35,678 nt of DNA from Fidelibacterota bacterium (GTDB lineage: Bacteria; Fidelibacterota; Marinisomatia; Marinisomatales; UBA1611), in contig PAPB01000013.1 in the NCBI GenBank assembly GCA_002708715.1, positions 1-35,678 of the forward strand, read 5' to 3'. Below the pieces are notes generated by a model. It worked only from the letters and a program-made list of their open reading frames with translations. It ran no database searches and had not been told where the DNA came from. Both the position numbers and the translations under genes were made by a program. This document shows positions 1 to 8,185 of this stretch, in pieces. Position 1 is the stretch's first letter, and each line of letters begins with the position of its first letter.

Positions 1-356
1 TTTGCCCCAATCAATTCAACTTTTTCTCTCGCCAATATTCCAGCATTTTCTAGAGAAATAGCGGCATTTAATCCAGTTTGGCCACCCATAGTGGGAAGTA
101 GGGCATCTGGTTTTTCTTTTTTTATAATAGCCTCTAAAGTATTAACATTGATCGGCTCTATATATGTTGCGTCGGCTATTTCTGGATCTGTCATAATTGT
201 TGCAGGATTAGAGTTAACTAATATAACCTTATAACCCTCTTCTTTTAATGCCCTTGATGCTTGGGTACCTGAATAGTCAAACTCACAAGCTTGTCCAATT
301 ACAATAGGTCCAGCTCCAATGATTAGAATTGAATTGATATCATTTCTTTTAGGCAT
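1..356 (-). CDS. carB: Carbamoyl-phosphate synthase large subunit, N-terminal part (cut by window edge)
   Basis: The large subunit makes carbamoyl phosphate from bicarbonate, ATP and ammonia delivered by CarA, feeding pyrimidine and arginine synthesis. Only the first ~118 residues lie in the window. The reverse strand reads [20 protein letters not shown], followed by [24 protein letters not shown] and [12 protein letters not shown], all hallmark CarB N-terminal segments (the preATP-grasp region). The ATG at 356 lies inside the last codons of carA, whose stop is at 349-351. The 8-base overlap implies translational coupling, expected because the two subunits form one enzyme. No stop or frameshift is seen before the edge. 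Identity is secure; the ATP-grasp domains are outside the window. Confidence 0.95.
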   Translation of the reverse strand, partial: MPKRNDINSILIIGAGPIVIGQACEFDYSGTQASRALKEEGYKVILVNSNPATIMTDPEIADATYIEPINVNTLEAIIKKEKPDALLPTMGGQTGLNAAISLENAGILAREKVELIGA

Positions 357-1446
357 TTAACATGCCTATAAATTTGTCAAATAAATATCGACTATCATGT
401 GGACCTGGGCTTGATTCTGGATGATATTGAACTGAAAAAGCAGGATAGTCAGTGCACTCAATTCCCGCAGAGGTATTATCATTTAGATTGATATGAGTAG
501 ACAAAATATTTTTTGGTAAACTATCAAGTTCAACAGCAAAGCCATGATTCTGGCTGGTAATTTCAATTTTTTTCGAGTTCATATTCTTAACTGGATGATT
601 TATACCACGATGTCCAAATTTTAGTTTAAATGTTTTTGCCCCTAGTGCAAGAGCCAGCAATTGGTGCCCCAAGCAAATGCCAAATATTGGCTTCACTCCA
701 AGTAGTTTCTTTATTGTCTCTATACCATATCTAACAGCCGCCGGATCTCCGGGTCCATTTGAAAGAAATACCCCATCTGGACTACAAGATAAAATCTTGT
801 GTGCGCTAGTTTCCGCAGGAAAAACTGTAATGCTGCAGCCAAAACTTTCCAGCAATCTTAAAATATTCTTTTTAATACCAAAATCAATCACAGCAATTTT
901 ATACTTACCCTCTTTAGACCACTGATAAATCTTTTTTGTCGAAACGATTTTAGTTAGATCTAACCCTTCCATTGAAGGGGCATCACTCAACTTACTTTCT
1001 AGTTTGTCCATATTATCGGTCTCAGAAGATATAATACCATTCATTGCTCCATTATCCCTGATGTGTTTTGTAAGAGCTCGGGTGTCGATATCTTTTATCC
1101 CAACAACGTTCTGTTTTTTTAAATAATCCGCTAAAGACATTTGTGATCGCCAGTTAGATGGTATAAATGACTCCTCTTTAATTATAAATCCTGATACCTG
1201 TATTTTATCTGACTCAACATCTTCACTGTTTATACCATAATTTCCTATATGTGGTGCGGTCATTGTAACCATTTGTTTAGCATAAGATGGATCAGTTAAA
1301 ATTTCCTGATAGCCAGTCATTCCGGTGTTAAAACAAACCTCACCTATAGCATCCCCTATGGCTCCAAAAATCGTTCCCTTAAATATTCTTCCATCATCTA
1401 GCAGAAGGACAGCTTTTTTTTCTTTTCTGTTTTTAGTTTTACTCAT
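349..1446 (-). CDS. carA: Carbamoyl-phosphate synthase small (glutaminase) subunit
   Basis: CarA hydrolyses glutamine and channels ammonia to CarB. The 365 residues match the usual family length. The N-terminal CPSase small-chain domain covers about residues 10-150 (Gxx[21 protein letters not shown]). A class I glutamine amidotransferase domain runs from about 183 to the end, with nucleophile Cys258 in GICLGHQ, the oxyanion region SNGPGDP (229-235) and the His342/Glu344 dyad in YHPE. The start at 1446 is fixed because an in-frame TAA directly precedes the ATG and the next Met is residue 43. There is no Shine-Dalgarno. Instead the T-run of a terminator ends only 7 bases upstream, so expression probably depends on readthrough or attenuation, or on a leaderless transcript (inference). 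Confidence 0.97.
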   Translation of the reverse strand: MSKTKNRKEKKAVLLLDDGRIFKGTIFGAIGDAIGEVCFNTGMTGYQEILTDPSYAKQMVTMTAPHIGNYGINSEDVESDKIQVSGFIIKEESFIPSNWRSQMSLADYLKKQNVVGIKDIDTRALTKHIRDNGAMNGIISSETDNMDKLESKLSDAPSMEGLDLTKIVSTKKIYQWSKEGKYKIAVIDFGIKKNILRLLESFGCSITVFPAETSAHKILSCSPDGVFLSNGPGDPAAVRYGIETIKKLLGVKPIFGICLGHQLLALALGAKTFKLKFGHRGINHPVKNMNSKKIEITSQNHGFAVELDSLPKNILSTHINLNDNTSAGIECTDYPAFSVQYHPESSPGPHDSRYLFDKFIGMLNA

Positions 1447-1453
1447 TTATGGC

Positions 1454-1488
1454 AAAAAAAAACGGCCACTCAAAAATGAATGACCGTT
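1454..1488 (-). terminator. Rho-independent terminator between LPP20-like gene and carA
   Basis: Read on the minus strand, arms AACGGTCATTC and GAGTGGCCGTT pair over 11 positions (two G-U pairs) around loop ATTTTT, followed at once by nine T. The G-U pairs close only in the minus-strand RNA, and the T-run is on that side, so orientation is clear. It would end the transcript of the gene at 1548-2432. Its T-run stops 7 bases before the carA start codon, so it may also act as a carAB attenuator. Confidence 0.85.
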
Positions 1489-1547
1489 CAAATATGAACA
1501 AGAATAAATATATTAATTATTCGTTTGTTTTTAATAATCCTTCCCAT

Positions 1548-2432
1548 TTATTGTAACAGGAGCATAACCCTACAGTTTGATAATACCCCAAAACTTTTTT
1601 CTGCATTTCTAACTTTCTCAGCATCCATGCTAGTAATATAAACATCATCATCTAAAGAGCCCACTGCTTCAATAAATAATGGATTACCACCAACACGCTG
1701 ACTAACATTTCTATCATTCATAGAATATGCATATCCAACTGGACCACGATTTACAGCTTTTGACCTAGAATAACTTGTTGTACCATAAACTAAATTCCCC
1801 TGCATATCAATTACCTCAGGACTCATAGATGGATCTACAGCATGTTCACGTGCATCGATAACAATCCCGGAAATACGTTGACTTTTAGGTACTGCAGCAC
1901 TCGTCATCAAATATGCTGGGTTCATGCTTTCAGTTTTATAACCATCGATGTCAGTTAGTATTTCTGACAAACCAGACATTCTTACAGCAAGTGCAATGGC
2001 CACTTTTTTACCTTCCAAATATTCTATTTCTCCTTGCTGATATGCACTACCAATCAAACCCTCTAACCTACTTTCAATTAGGGGTTCATTGGCCATTAAC
2101 TCACCTACTAATCTGCCATCAAAATTTACTTGTTTCATTAATTCAATTAGGTTTGTACGAGCTTTAGTTCTAGCCTCTGCTTTAGCTATTTTTATATTTT
2201 TTTCAACAATATTTAAAGAATTATCAATAGGTGTTCTTTCTTCTATTTCTGCAGTACCCCGACAAACAATTATTCTGTTTGAATAGTCAATAAATCCTTC
2301 ATCCGTATTTACGATGAAGGAATGTGAGGTGTGATTTTGAGCAAACATAGTACTAAAAGCAATAAGGGGGAAAAGGATTATTCTGCTCTTAGCTCTTTTA
2401 ATCATACTAAAAAATAACATTAATTCTATCAT
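1548..2432 (-). CDS. Secreted LPP20-like protein of unknown function
   Basis: A 294-residue exported protein. It has an N-terminal hydrophobic signal (about residues 17-30, ending TMFAQ) after an unusually long charged n-region. The central stretch AKAEARTKARTNLIELM resembles the Ala/Arg-rich helix of LPP20/FlgP-type periplasmic proteins. The second half carries ISGIVIDAREHAVDPSMSPE, then VIDMQGNLVYG and a GNPLFIEAVG segment, a pattern I associate with secreted delta-proteobacterial/FCB proteins of unknown role. The start at 2432 is chosen because AGGGGAG lies 8 bases upstream; the inner ATG at 2405 would give a more ordinary signal peptide but has no such site. It is divergent from the gene at 2482 (49-base gap) and followed by a strong terminator. 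It may be an envelope or motility-linked protein; family placement is moderate. Confidence 0.7.
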   Translation of the reverse strand: MIELMLFFSMIKRAKSRIILFPLIAFSTMFAQNHTSHSFIVNTDEGFIDYSNRIIVCRGTAEIEERTPIDNSLNIVEKNIKIAKAEARTKARTNLIELMKQVNFDGRLVGELMANEPLIESRLEGLIGSAYQQGEIEYLEGKKVAIALAVRMSGLSEILTDIDGYKTESMNPAYLMTSAAVPKSQRISGIVIDAREHAVDPSMSPEVIDMQGNLVYGTTSYSRSKAVNRGPVGYAYSMNDRNVSQRVGGNPLFIEAVGSLDDDVYITSMDAEKVRNAEKSFGVLSNCRVMLLLQ

Positions 2433-2481
2433 TAGCGCAACTCCCCTGACAATAAATTAAATAGTAAATTCCATTCATATA

Positions 2482-3441
2482 ATGAAAATTTTATATCCTT
2501 TTCTCGTTTTATTACTATTAATTAATGTTTCATGCGTTGAAAATATTATTTTTATCCAGGTTTATCCTGATGGTCAAGCCTACTTAAAAATTGTTAGCAT
2601 CGGAGATTCAACTGATATCCATGATAATGACTTTGAGCACCCATTAAAAAATAAAATAACCGGGAATAGCTCCTTCAATATAATTAAAAAAGATTCACTA
2701 TGGAAAGCATCTACTGAAGTTATATTTAAAAATTCAACATTTGATTTTAATCCTAAAAATGGTCTTGCTTTTAACATTAATAACTCACAAGAAAAATCTA
2801 CTCTATCAACTTTTTATAATTTTAAAATGGAATTTATTAGTAGGCTTATAAAACAAAATTATCCATTATTATATGATGCACTAAAAAATAATATGCTAGA
2901 TAGTCTAAAATGGCTTCCTGAGGCAATGACAGTTATTATCAATAAATCACTATTTGATTTGGAAAGTGAAAACATAGATTTAAATAATAAAATTAATCGA
3001 CAAAGGCTTGTAAATCATTTTAAAAATTCTTTTGCTAGAATAACAACATTTGAAGAGTTAGAATCTATACAAAAGAATCGTATGGACTTTATACAAACTA
3101 CAATAAAGCCCTTTAGGTTAGATAAACAATTTGCAAAAAATCTAGCAGAAAAAATGGAAAAGCATGAAAATTATTTAAAAGCATCTTTAGGATTAAAAGA
3201 TGATTCTTTTATAATTAAGTTATTAATGCCAGGAGAAATGTTATCCGCTAATGCATTGTCTATGAATCAAGATACTTTGGTTTGGAAATTTGGACTGGAT
3301 TCTTTATTAAATGATAATTACATATTAAGCGCCAGTTCTATAGTTTATTCAAAGAAAAAAGTTCAAAAAACATCTATCCTGATTGTCTGCTTCCTATTGA
3401 TCTTTGGTATTATTTTAATCTACAAACAAAAAAAATTATGA
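2482..3441 (+). CDS. Putative lipoprotein with C-terminal membrane anchor, unknown function
   Basis: I do not recognise a family for this 319-residue protein. The N-terminus is a signal sequence ending LLLINVSC, a plausible though imperfect lipobox (Cys18; Asn at -3 is atypical). Residues ~20-290 are hydrophilic and probably extracytoplasmic, beginning with a beta-rich stretch (IIFIQVYPDGQAYLKIVSIG) and then a helical part rich in Lys, Asn and Glu. Residues ~298-314 form one transmembrane helix followed by KQKKL, so the C-terminus should be cytoplasmic. A lipid anchor plus a C-terminal helix is an odd combination. It is the first gene of the plus-strand run, reading away from the LPP20-like gene, and overlaps the next gene by ATGA. 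Function unknown. Confidence 0.75.
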   Translation: MKILYPFLVLLLLINVSCVENIIFIQVYPDGQAYLKIVSIGDSTDIHDNDFEHPLKNKITGNSSFNIIKKDSLWKASTEVIFKNSTFDFNPKNGLAFNINNSQEKSTLSTFYNFKMEFISRLIKQNYPLLYDALKNNMLDSLKWLPEAMTVIINKSLFDLESENIDLNNKINRQRLVNHFKNSFARITTFEELESIQKNRMDFIQTTIKPFRLDKQFAKNLAEKMEKHENYLKASLGLKDDSFIIKLLMPGEMLSANALSMNQDTLVWKFGLDSLLNDNYILSASSIVYSKKKVQKTSILIVCFLLIFGIILIYKQKKL

Positions 3442-3899
3442 AAATAATCGTCATTGTATTTTTAATGTTTCCAATAATTATGGGGAAACCTCTATATGGT
3501 GATAAACAAATATATTCATTACTTAAAAATCAATACGAAAAGGTTATTGACTTCCCAGAAGTATTAGGCATACATATATTCAATGACAAAAGAGGCAGGG
3601 TTTTACAAATAGATATAGAAGTACAATCTAACAAAAATAAAAATATGATAATGGCTATGCAAGTAATGTCCCAGATAGGACAATATTCAAAAAAACCATT
3701 TCATAAGTTTATAGTTATTGAACATTATATAAAACAAAACGCACCAGAAGGTTATGAGAGTGATGCAGAATGTGCAATTAATTATTTTGTCAAACAAAAA
3801 ATTAAGGAAAGCGGTTGGATGAAAAATTGTCTCAGCAATAGTATTATACAAAGGAAAATTGATAACTGGTCAATATTAAATAAAGATAATAAACAATGA
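3438..3899 (+). CDS. Small exported protein of unknown function
   Basis: A 153-residue protein starting with a hydrophobic segment (MKIIVIVFLMFPIIMG) that looks like a signal peptide, with cleavage near residue 16-20. The mature part has a beta-strand pattern (VLGIHIFNDKRGRVLQIDIE), a helix (MIMAMQVMSQIGQYS), another strand (KFIVIEHYI) and two cysteines near the C-terminus (in DAECAI and MKNCLS) that could form a disulfide outside the cytoplasm. No family is recognised. ATGA overlaps join it to the genes on both sides, so it is most likely co-translated with the upstream lipoprotein and may share its function. Confidence 0.7.
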   Translation: MKIIVIVFLMFPIIMGKPLYGDKQIYSLLKNQYEKVIDFPEVLGIHIFNDKRGRVLQIDIEVQSNKNKNMIMAMQVMSQIGQYSKKPFHKFIVIEHYIKQNAPEGYESDAECAINYFVKQKIKESGWMKNCLSNSIIQRKIDNWSILNKDNKQ

Positions 3900-4414
3900 A
3901 CTCATTCATAAAATCATTAAAATCATTTGCTAAGAAAGATTTTCCCACAAATGAAGTTTCAACATTAATCTTAAAATCACAGTTATCAAATAAATCGTTA
4001 GCTAAATATTCCCATTTCAACAAAAAAACATATACTAGAAATATGATATACAAAGATACAAATTTCGAAGTATTGTTAATTTGTTGGTCAGCTGGACAAA
4101 TGGCTCCAATTCATGGGCACGAAGGAGAAAAGTGCTGGTTCAAAATACTCAGTGGGGCACTACAAATATATAATTATAAAATAGAATCAATAAAACCATT
4201 AAAACTTAAACAATTAGAAAAAATTAATGCTTCAGCTGGGTATCTTGATGGCCCTGCAGATATACATGCAATTAATAATTGTTACAAAGAACCTGTAACA
4301 ACTCTACATGTCTATGCAAAACCTTATGATAGTTGTGACATATATGATTTAAAATCAAATAAAATAAAAAGACTAAAAATGAATTATTACAGTATCGATG
4401 GAAAAATATGTTAA
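3896..4414 (+). CDS. Cysteine dioxygenase family protein (type I cupin)
   Basis: Cysteine dioxygenases oxidise cysteine to cysteine sulfinate with a non-haem iron in a cupin barrel. The 172-residue protein keeps the full active-site pattern: YTRN (Arg48, carboxylate-binding position), IHGHEGEKCW giving iron ligands His73 and His75 plus Cys80 at the thioether position, third ligand His124 in ADIHAINN, and Tyr140 in LHVYAKPYD at the Cys-Tyr crosslink position. Spacing is close to the mammalian enzyme. An active thiol dioxygenase is therefore likely; 3-mercaptopropionate is the main alternative substrate. It has no signal peptide, so it acts in the cytoplasm, although both neighbours are exported. 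It overlaps the previous gene by 4 bases and the next by 7. Confidence 0.9.
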   Translation: MNSFIKSLKSFAKKDFPTNEVSTLILKSQLSNKSLAKYSHFNKKTYTRNMIYKDTNFEVLLICWSAGQMAPIHGHEGEKCWFKILSGALQIYNYKIESIKPLKLKQLEKINASAGYLDGPADIHAINNCYKEPVTTLHVYAKPYDSCDIYDLKSNKIKRLKMNYYSIDGKIC

Positions 4415-4872
4415 CAAAAACAATATTTTATATTTGCGTATTTTTTTTTCAGTTGTTGTTATCTCAAGCCAATGACCTTAATTCAGATAAAAAAATTATT
4501 TTTGATACAATTAAAGAGATAAAATTATTTCACAGCCCTCCAGAACCATTATTTATTGGTCGGCCATTTGAGTTGTCTCTTGTTGTAGAAATTAATGAAT
4601 CTTTATTATCGTCAGTTCTATTATTTTTTAAAACAAATAAAATGGAGACTTATAGAGAAATTACTTTACATGGAGAAAGTGGTTTATATAATTATAAGAT
4701 TGATATAAAAAAATTTCCTGGAGAAACAATTGACTATTTTTTTGCCGTCAAAACAATAAATGGTAGAATATATGGTGCACCAATAGATAATGATAATAAT
4801 ATAAGTCCAATAAAAAAGATATTTATTGATCCAGTTCAATACTTTGAGCAAAAGAAACGCTTAAACCAATGA
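4408..4872 (+). CDS. Exported protein, probable beta-sandwich, unknown function
   Basis: A 154-residue protein with a clear signal peptide (hydrophobic core about residues 6-19, then SQAND). The mature region alternates strands: FIGRPFELSLVVEIN, SSVLLFFKT, YREITLHG, YNYKIDIKKFPGETIDYFFAV and NGRIYGAPIDND. The pattern of a polar loop, a Pro-Gly turn and a long aromatic strand resembles immunoglobulin/fibronectin-like modules seen in secreted FCB proteins, but no family is assigned. The start ATG sits inside the 3' end of the dioxygenase gene (7-base overlap) and its stop overlaps ligA by ATGA. Confidence 0.7.
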   Translation: MLTKTIFYICVFFFQLLLSQANDLNSDKKIIFDTIKEIKLFHSPPEPLFIGRPFELSLVVEINESLLSSVLLFFKTNKMETYREITLHGESGLYNYKIDIKKFPGETIDYFFAVKTINGRIYGAPIDNDNNISPIKKIFIDPVQYFEQKKRLNQ

Positions 4873-6869
4873 ATGATATAAAAAAAAGAGTAAAGGAACT
4901 TAGAACTCTAATTGAAAAACATAATTATCATTATTACATACTAAATGACCCAATTATTTCTGATGGTGAGTGGGATAATCTTTTTAGAGAGCTTGAAAAT
5001 ATTGAAGCAAATTATCCTAATCTGATTAATAAGCTTTCTCCAACACAAAGAGTTGGTGCAATACCCATTGATAGCTTTAATACAATTGCACACCGTAAGC
5101 CGATGCTATCTTTATCCAATGCAATGAATAATCAAGATCTAGTTTTATTTGATGAAAGAATTAAAAAACTACTTGAGAAAAGTATTGATATTGAATACAT
5201 AGCAGAGCCAAAATTAGATGGGATTGGAGTTGAACTTGTATATGAAAATGGTGACTTCACACTTGGTCTTACAAGAGGTGATGGTTTTGAAGGTGAAGAC
5301 ATAACTCAAAATCTTCGAACAATTAGATCCCTTCCTCTAAAATTATTAGCTTCAAAGCCCCCAAAATTATTAGAAGTAAGAGGTGAAGTATTTATAAATA
5401 AAAAGGATTTTGTGAAATTAAATGATCGCCAAAGTGAAAATAATATTCAAATTTTTTCCAATCCACGAAATGCCGCAGCTGGCAGCCTAAGACAACTTGA
5501 CTCAAAAATTACTGCTAATAGACCTCTTTCAATTAACTGCTATGAGCCAGGGATAATAGATGGAATTGATTTTGATACACATTTTGATTTTTTAAAATAT
5601 ATTAAAAAAATAGGGCTACCTGTAAATAATCTGATAAAAAAAGTTGTTGGTATATCTAAAATGAAAGTGTATCATAATAATTTGGAATTGAATAGAAATA
5701 AACTTGATTATGAGATAGATGGTACAGTTTTTAAACTAAATAGATATATTGAAAGAGAAAAAGCAGGGTCTCGCAGTCGATCTCCAAGGTGGGCAATCGC
5801 TGGTAAATTTAAAGCACAACAAGCAACCAGTACTATTAAAAATATTACAATACAGGTTGGTAGAACAGGAGCACTAACGCCTGTTGCAAGGATTGAACCC
5901 GTTTTTATATCAGGAGTTACAGTAACAAATGTAACGCTTCACAATCAGGATGAAATAGATAGAAAAGATATTAGAATTGGTGACAAAGTATTAATCGAAA
6001 GGTCTGGAGACGTAATACCAAAGATTGTAAAAGTTGTCAATCGTAAAAACAAAAATACTCCAAAATTTAAAATTGATTCTATCTGCCCATCATGTGGGCA
6101 CACAACAAAAAATGTTAATGATGAAGCAATCATAAGATGTTTAAATACATATTGCCCAGAACAAACTAAAGGAAGAATTCAGCATTACTGTTCAAAACCA
6201 GCAATGAATATTGAAGGATTAGGTAAAAAAATTGTGGAGCAATTAATAAATAATAAGCTAATAATTAATATTGATGATATATACTCAATCGAAAAAAATA
6301 AAATCTCAGAAATAAATGGAATGGGTAATAAATCTGCAAAAAATATTATCGAGTCTATCAATAAATCTAAAAAAACAACATTTGCTAGGTTTATTTATGC
6401 CCTTGGCATCAGAAATGTTGGTGAGCACACCGCAAAAATTTTAGAAAAAAAATATAATAGTAAGCTTGATAAATTTATACAAACAACAGAAAAAGAGTTA
6501 TTAGAAATAAATGAAGTAGGCGAAATAGTTGCAAAATCTATTGTTGGTTTTTGGAAAGATAAAAACAATCTTAACATTGTTAAAAATTGTTTAGAAAAAG
6601 GAGTGTATATAGAACAAAAAAATGAAAGTGTATCGGAATTTTTAAATGGAAACATATTTGTTTTTACAGGATCACTAGAGCTAATGAATAGAAATGATGC
6701 AAAAAAAATGATAGATTTTTTTGGCGGAATAACAAAAAATACATTAACAAAAAATACAACGCACCTTGTTGCTGGTAAAAATCCAGGATCAAAATTAAAT
6801 AAAGCAAAACAATTAAATATACCTATTCTTTCAGAAGAGAATTTTTTGGAATTAATAAAAAATAAATAA
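4869..6869 (+). CDS. ligA: NAD+-dependent DNA ligase
   Basis: It seals nicks in replication and repair using NAD+. At 666 residues it is full length. In order: Ia domain with YHYYILNDPIISDGEWD (20-36); adenylation domain with nucleophile Lys115 in EPKLDGIG; OB fold; a four-cysteine zinc finger (Cys406, Cys409, Cys424, Cys429); helix-hairpin-helix repeats (about 440-580, e.g. INGMGNKSAKNI and LGIRNVGEHTA); and a C-terminal BRCT domain from about 593 (IFVFTGSLE, GGITKNTLTKNTTHLVAG). Nothing essential is missing. It is the last member of a run joined by overlaps to small exported proteins, a setting that looks incidental, and the gap to the next gene is 50 AT-rich bases. Confidence 0.98.
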   Translation: MNDIKKRVKELRTLIEKHNYHYYILNDPIISDGEWDNLFRELENIEANYPNLINKLSPTQRVGAIPIDSFNTIAHRKPMLSLSNAMNNQDLVLFDERIKKLLEKSIDIEYIAEPKLDGIGVELVYENGDFTLGLTRGDGFEGEDITQNLRTIRSLPLKLLASKPPKLLEVRGEVFINKKDFVKLNDRQSENNIQIFSNPRNAAAGSLRQLDSKITANRPLSINCYEPGIIDGIDFDTHFDFLKYIKKIGLPVNNLIKKVVGISKMKVYHNNLELNRNKLDYEIDGTVFKLNRYIEREKAGSRSRSPRWAIAGKFKAQQATSTIKNITIQVGRTGALTPVARIEPVFISGVTVTNVTLHNQDEIDRKDIRIGDKVLIERSGDVIPKIVKVVNRKNKNTPKFKIDSICPSCGHTTKNVNDEAIIRCLNTYCPEQTKGRIQHYCSKPAMNIEGLGKKIVEQLINNKLIINIDDIYSIEKNKISEINGMGNKSAKNIIESINKSKKTTFARFIYALGIRNVGEHTAKILEKKYNSKLDKFIQTTEKELLEINEVGEIVAKSIVGFWKDKNNLNIVKNCLEKGVYIEQKNESVSEFLNGNIFVFTGSLELMNRNDAKKMIDFFGGITKNTLTKNTTHLVAGKNPGSKLNKAKQLNIPILSEENFLELIKNK

Positions 6870-6919
6870 ATACAATTTTTGTTTTATAATAATTATATAA
6901 TACTACAGTAACTTTATTT

Positions 6920-7237
6920 ATGGATGTAATGAAAATTGAAGAAATAGTTGGAGATATAATCCTCGTTATTTTAGACAACTATGAGCCATTAAAAAAAATG
7001 GGTATAGAAAATGATAAATTTTTTGTAAGAGTTAAAGGCTATGATGAATATGGACTTTGGATATATCAGCCTGATTTTACTATACCAAAAATTAATGACA
7101 ATAGAAAAACTGGTACACAAAAGGTGGAGGCCTCAATATTAATCCCTTGGGGGTTTATCGTATCTATTGCCCATTTCCCAGGTGCTGAAGGATTTGATTT
7201 TCCTAGCCCATTTGATTCTCATATTGGATTTAATTAA
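6920..7237 (+). CDS. Small conserved-looking protein of unknown function, upstream of ABC transporter
   Basis: A 105-residue soluble protein without signal or membrane segment. The N-terminal part is helical (MKIEEIVGDIILVILDNYEP). The C-terminal half is rich in aromatic residues, Gly and Pro, with a distinctive tail HFPGAEGFDFPSPFDSHIGF that looks constrained rather than random. No family is recognised. It starts 50 bases after ligA and ends 6 bases before the ABC ATPase, so it is probably transcribed with the transporter. A role in metal or nucleotide binding cannot be judged from the sequence. Confidence 0.65.
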   Translation: MDVMKIEEIVGDIILVILDNYEPLKKMGIENDKFFVRVKGYDEYGLWIYQPDFTIPKINDNRKTGTQKVEASILIPWGFIVSIAHFPGAEGFDFPSPFDSHIGFN

Positions 7238-7243
7238 GCTAAA

Positions 7244-8176
7244 GTGTCAAGACTAGCAATACAGATTAAGGATTTAAAAAAATCCTATAATAATATTCCT
7301 GCTCTTAAAGGTGTTAACATAAATATATCCGTAGGAGAATTTTTTGGATTATTAGGTCCAAATGGTGCTGGTAAAACAACAACAATTAATATATTAACTG
7401 GTTTAGTATTCAAAGATCATGGTAATTGTCTTGTGTTTGATAAAGATATAGTAAAGGATTACCGTTATACTAGATCTAAAATAGGCATAGCAGCTCAGGA
7501 ACTTTCAGTGGACTGGTTTTTCACAATTGAAAAACTACTTTATTTTCAAGCTGGTTATTATGGAATAAGTACTGAAAAAGCAAAAAGGAAAGTCAATGAG
7601 TTATTGGATAGGCTTGGGCTAGATAAAAAAAGAGACTCACGGCTTCGTCAATTATCTGGCGGAATGAAAAGACGATTTCAAATCGCAAAAGCTCTTGTCC
7701 ATGACCCTGAAATATTAATACTTGACGAACCTACAGCAGGAGTAGATGTTGAACTAAGACACGATCTTTGGAAATATCTAAAAGAGCTGCATCATGAAGG
7801 AAAAACTATACTGTTAACAACTCACTATATAGAAGAAGCAGAACTACTTTGTGAAAATGTCGCTATCATTGATGAAGGCATAATATTGAAAAAAGGTTCA
7901 CCAAAAAAACTAACAAAAGAACTTGGGAACTCCGGCCTTACAGTACAAATTGGTCAAAATGTTAATGATGTTGATATTAGTCCTTTTTTGAATGACCTAA
8001 ACTATACTATAGAAGATTCTAGACTGCATTTTAGTGTAAAAGATCCTGAGAAAGCCATACCAGAAATCATTCAAAGACTGGCAAAAATAAATATCCCTTT
8101 GCAAAGTATTAAAACAGAAACATCATCTCTAGAAGATGTTTTTTTAGACCTTACTGGTAAAAGCATTAATGAATAA
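7244..8176 (+). CDS. ABC-2 type transporter, ATP-binding protein
   Basis: This is the ATPase of an ABC-2 export system (COG1131-like), acting on the inner face of the membrane with the permease that follows. Of 310 residues, 1-220 form the nucleotide-binding domain: Walker A GPNGAGKTT (38-46), Q-loop Gln85, signature LSGGM (137-141), Walker B ILILDE (157-162) and switch His194. The last ~90 residues are an accessory domain ending SLEDVFLDLTG, typical of this subfamily. The start is GTG; no in-frame ATG fits the family N-terminus, and no Shine-Dalgarno is visible. Substrate is unknown; drug, lipid or polysaccharide export are all possible for this type. Confidence 0.93.
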   Translation: MSRLAIQIKDLKKSYNNIPALKGVNINISVGEFFGLLGPNGAGKTTTINILTGLVFKDHGNCLVFDKDIVKDYRYTRSKIGIAAQELSVDWFFTIEKLLYFQAGYYGISTEKAKRKVNELLDRLGLDKKRDSRLRQLSGGMKRRFQIAKALVHDPEILILDEPTAGVDVELRHDLWKYLKELHHEGKTILLTTHYIEEAELLCENVAIIDEGIILKKGSPKKLTKELGNSGLTVQIGQNVNDVDISPFLNDLNYTIEDSRLHFSVKDPEKAIPEIIQRLAKINIPLQSIKTETSSLEDVFLDLTGKSINE

Positions 8177-8185
8177 AATAATATC

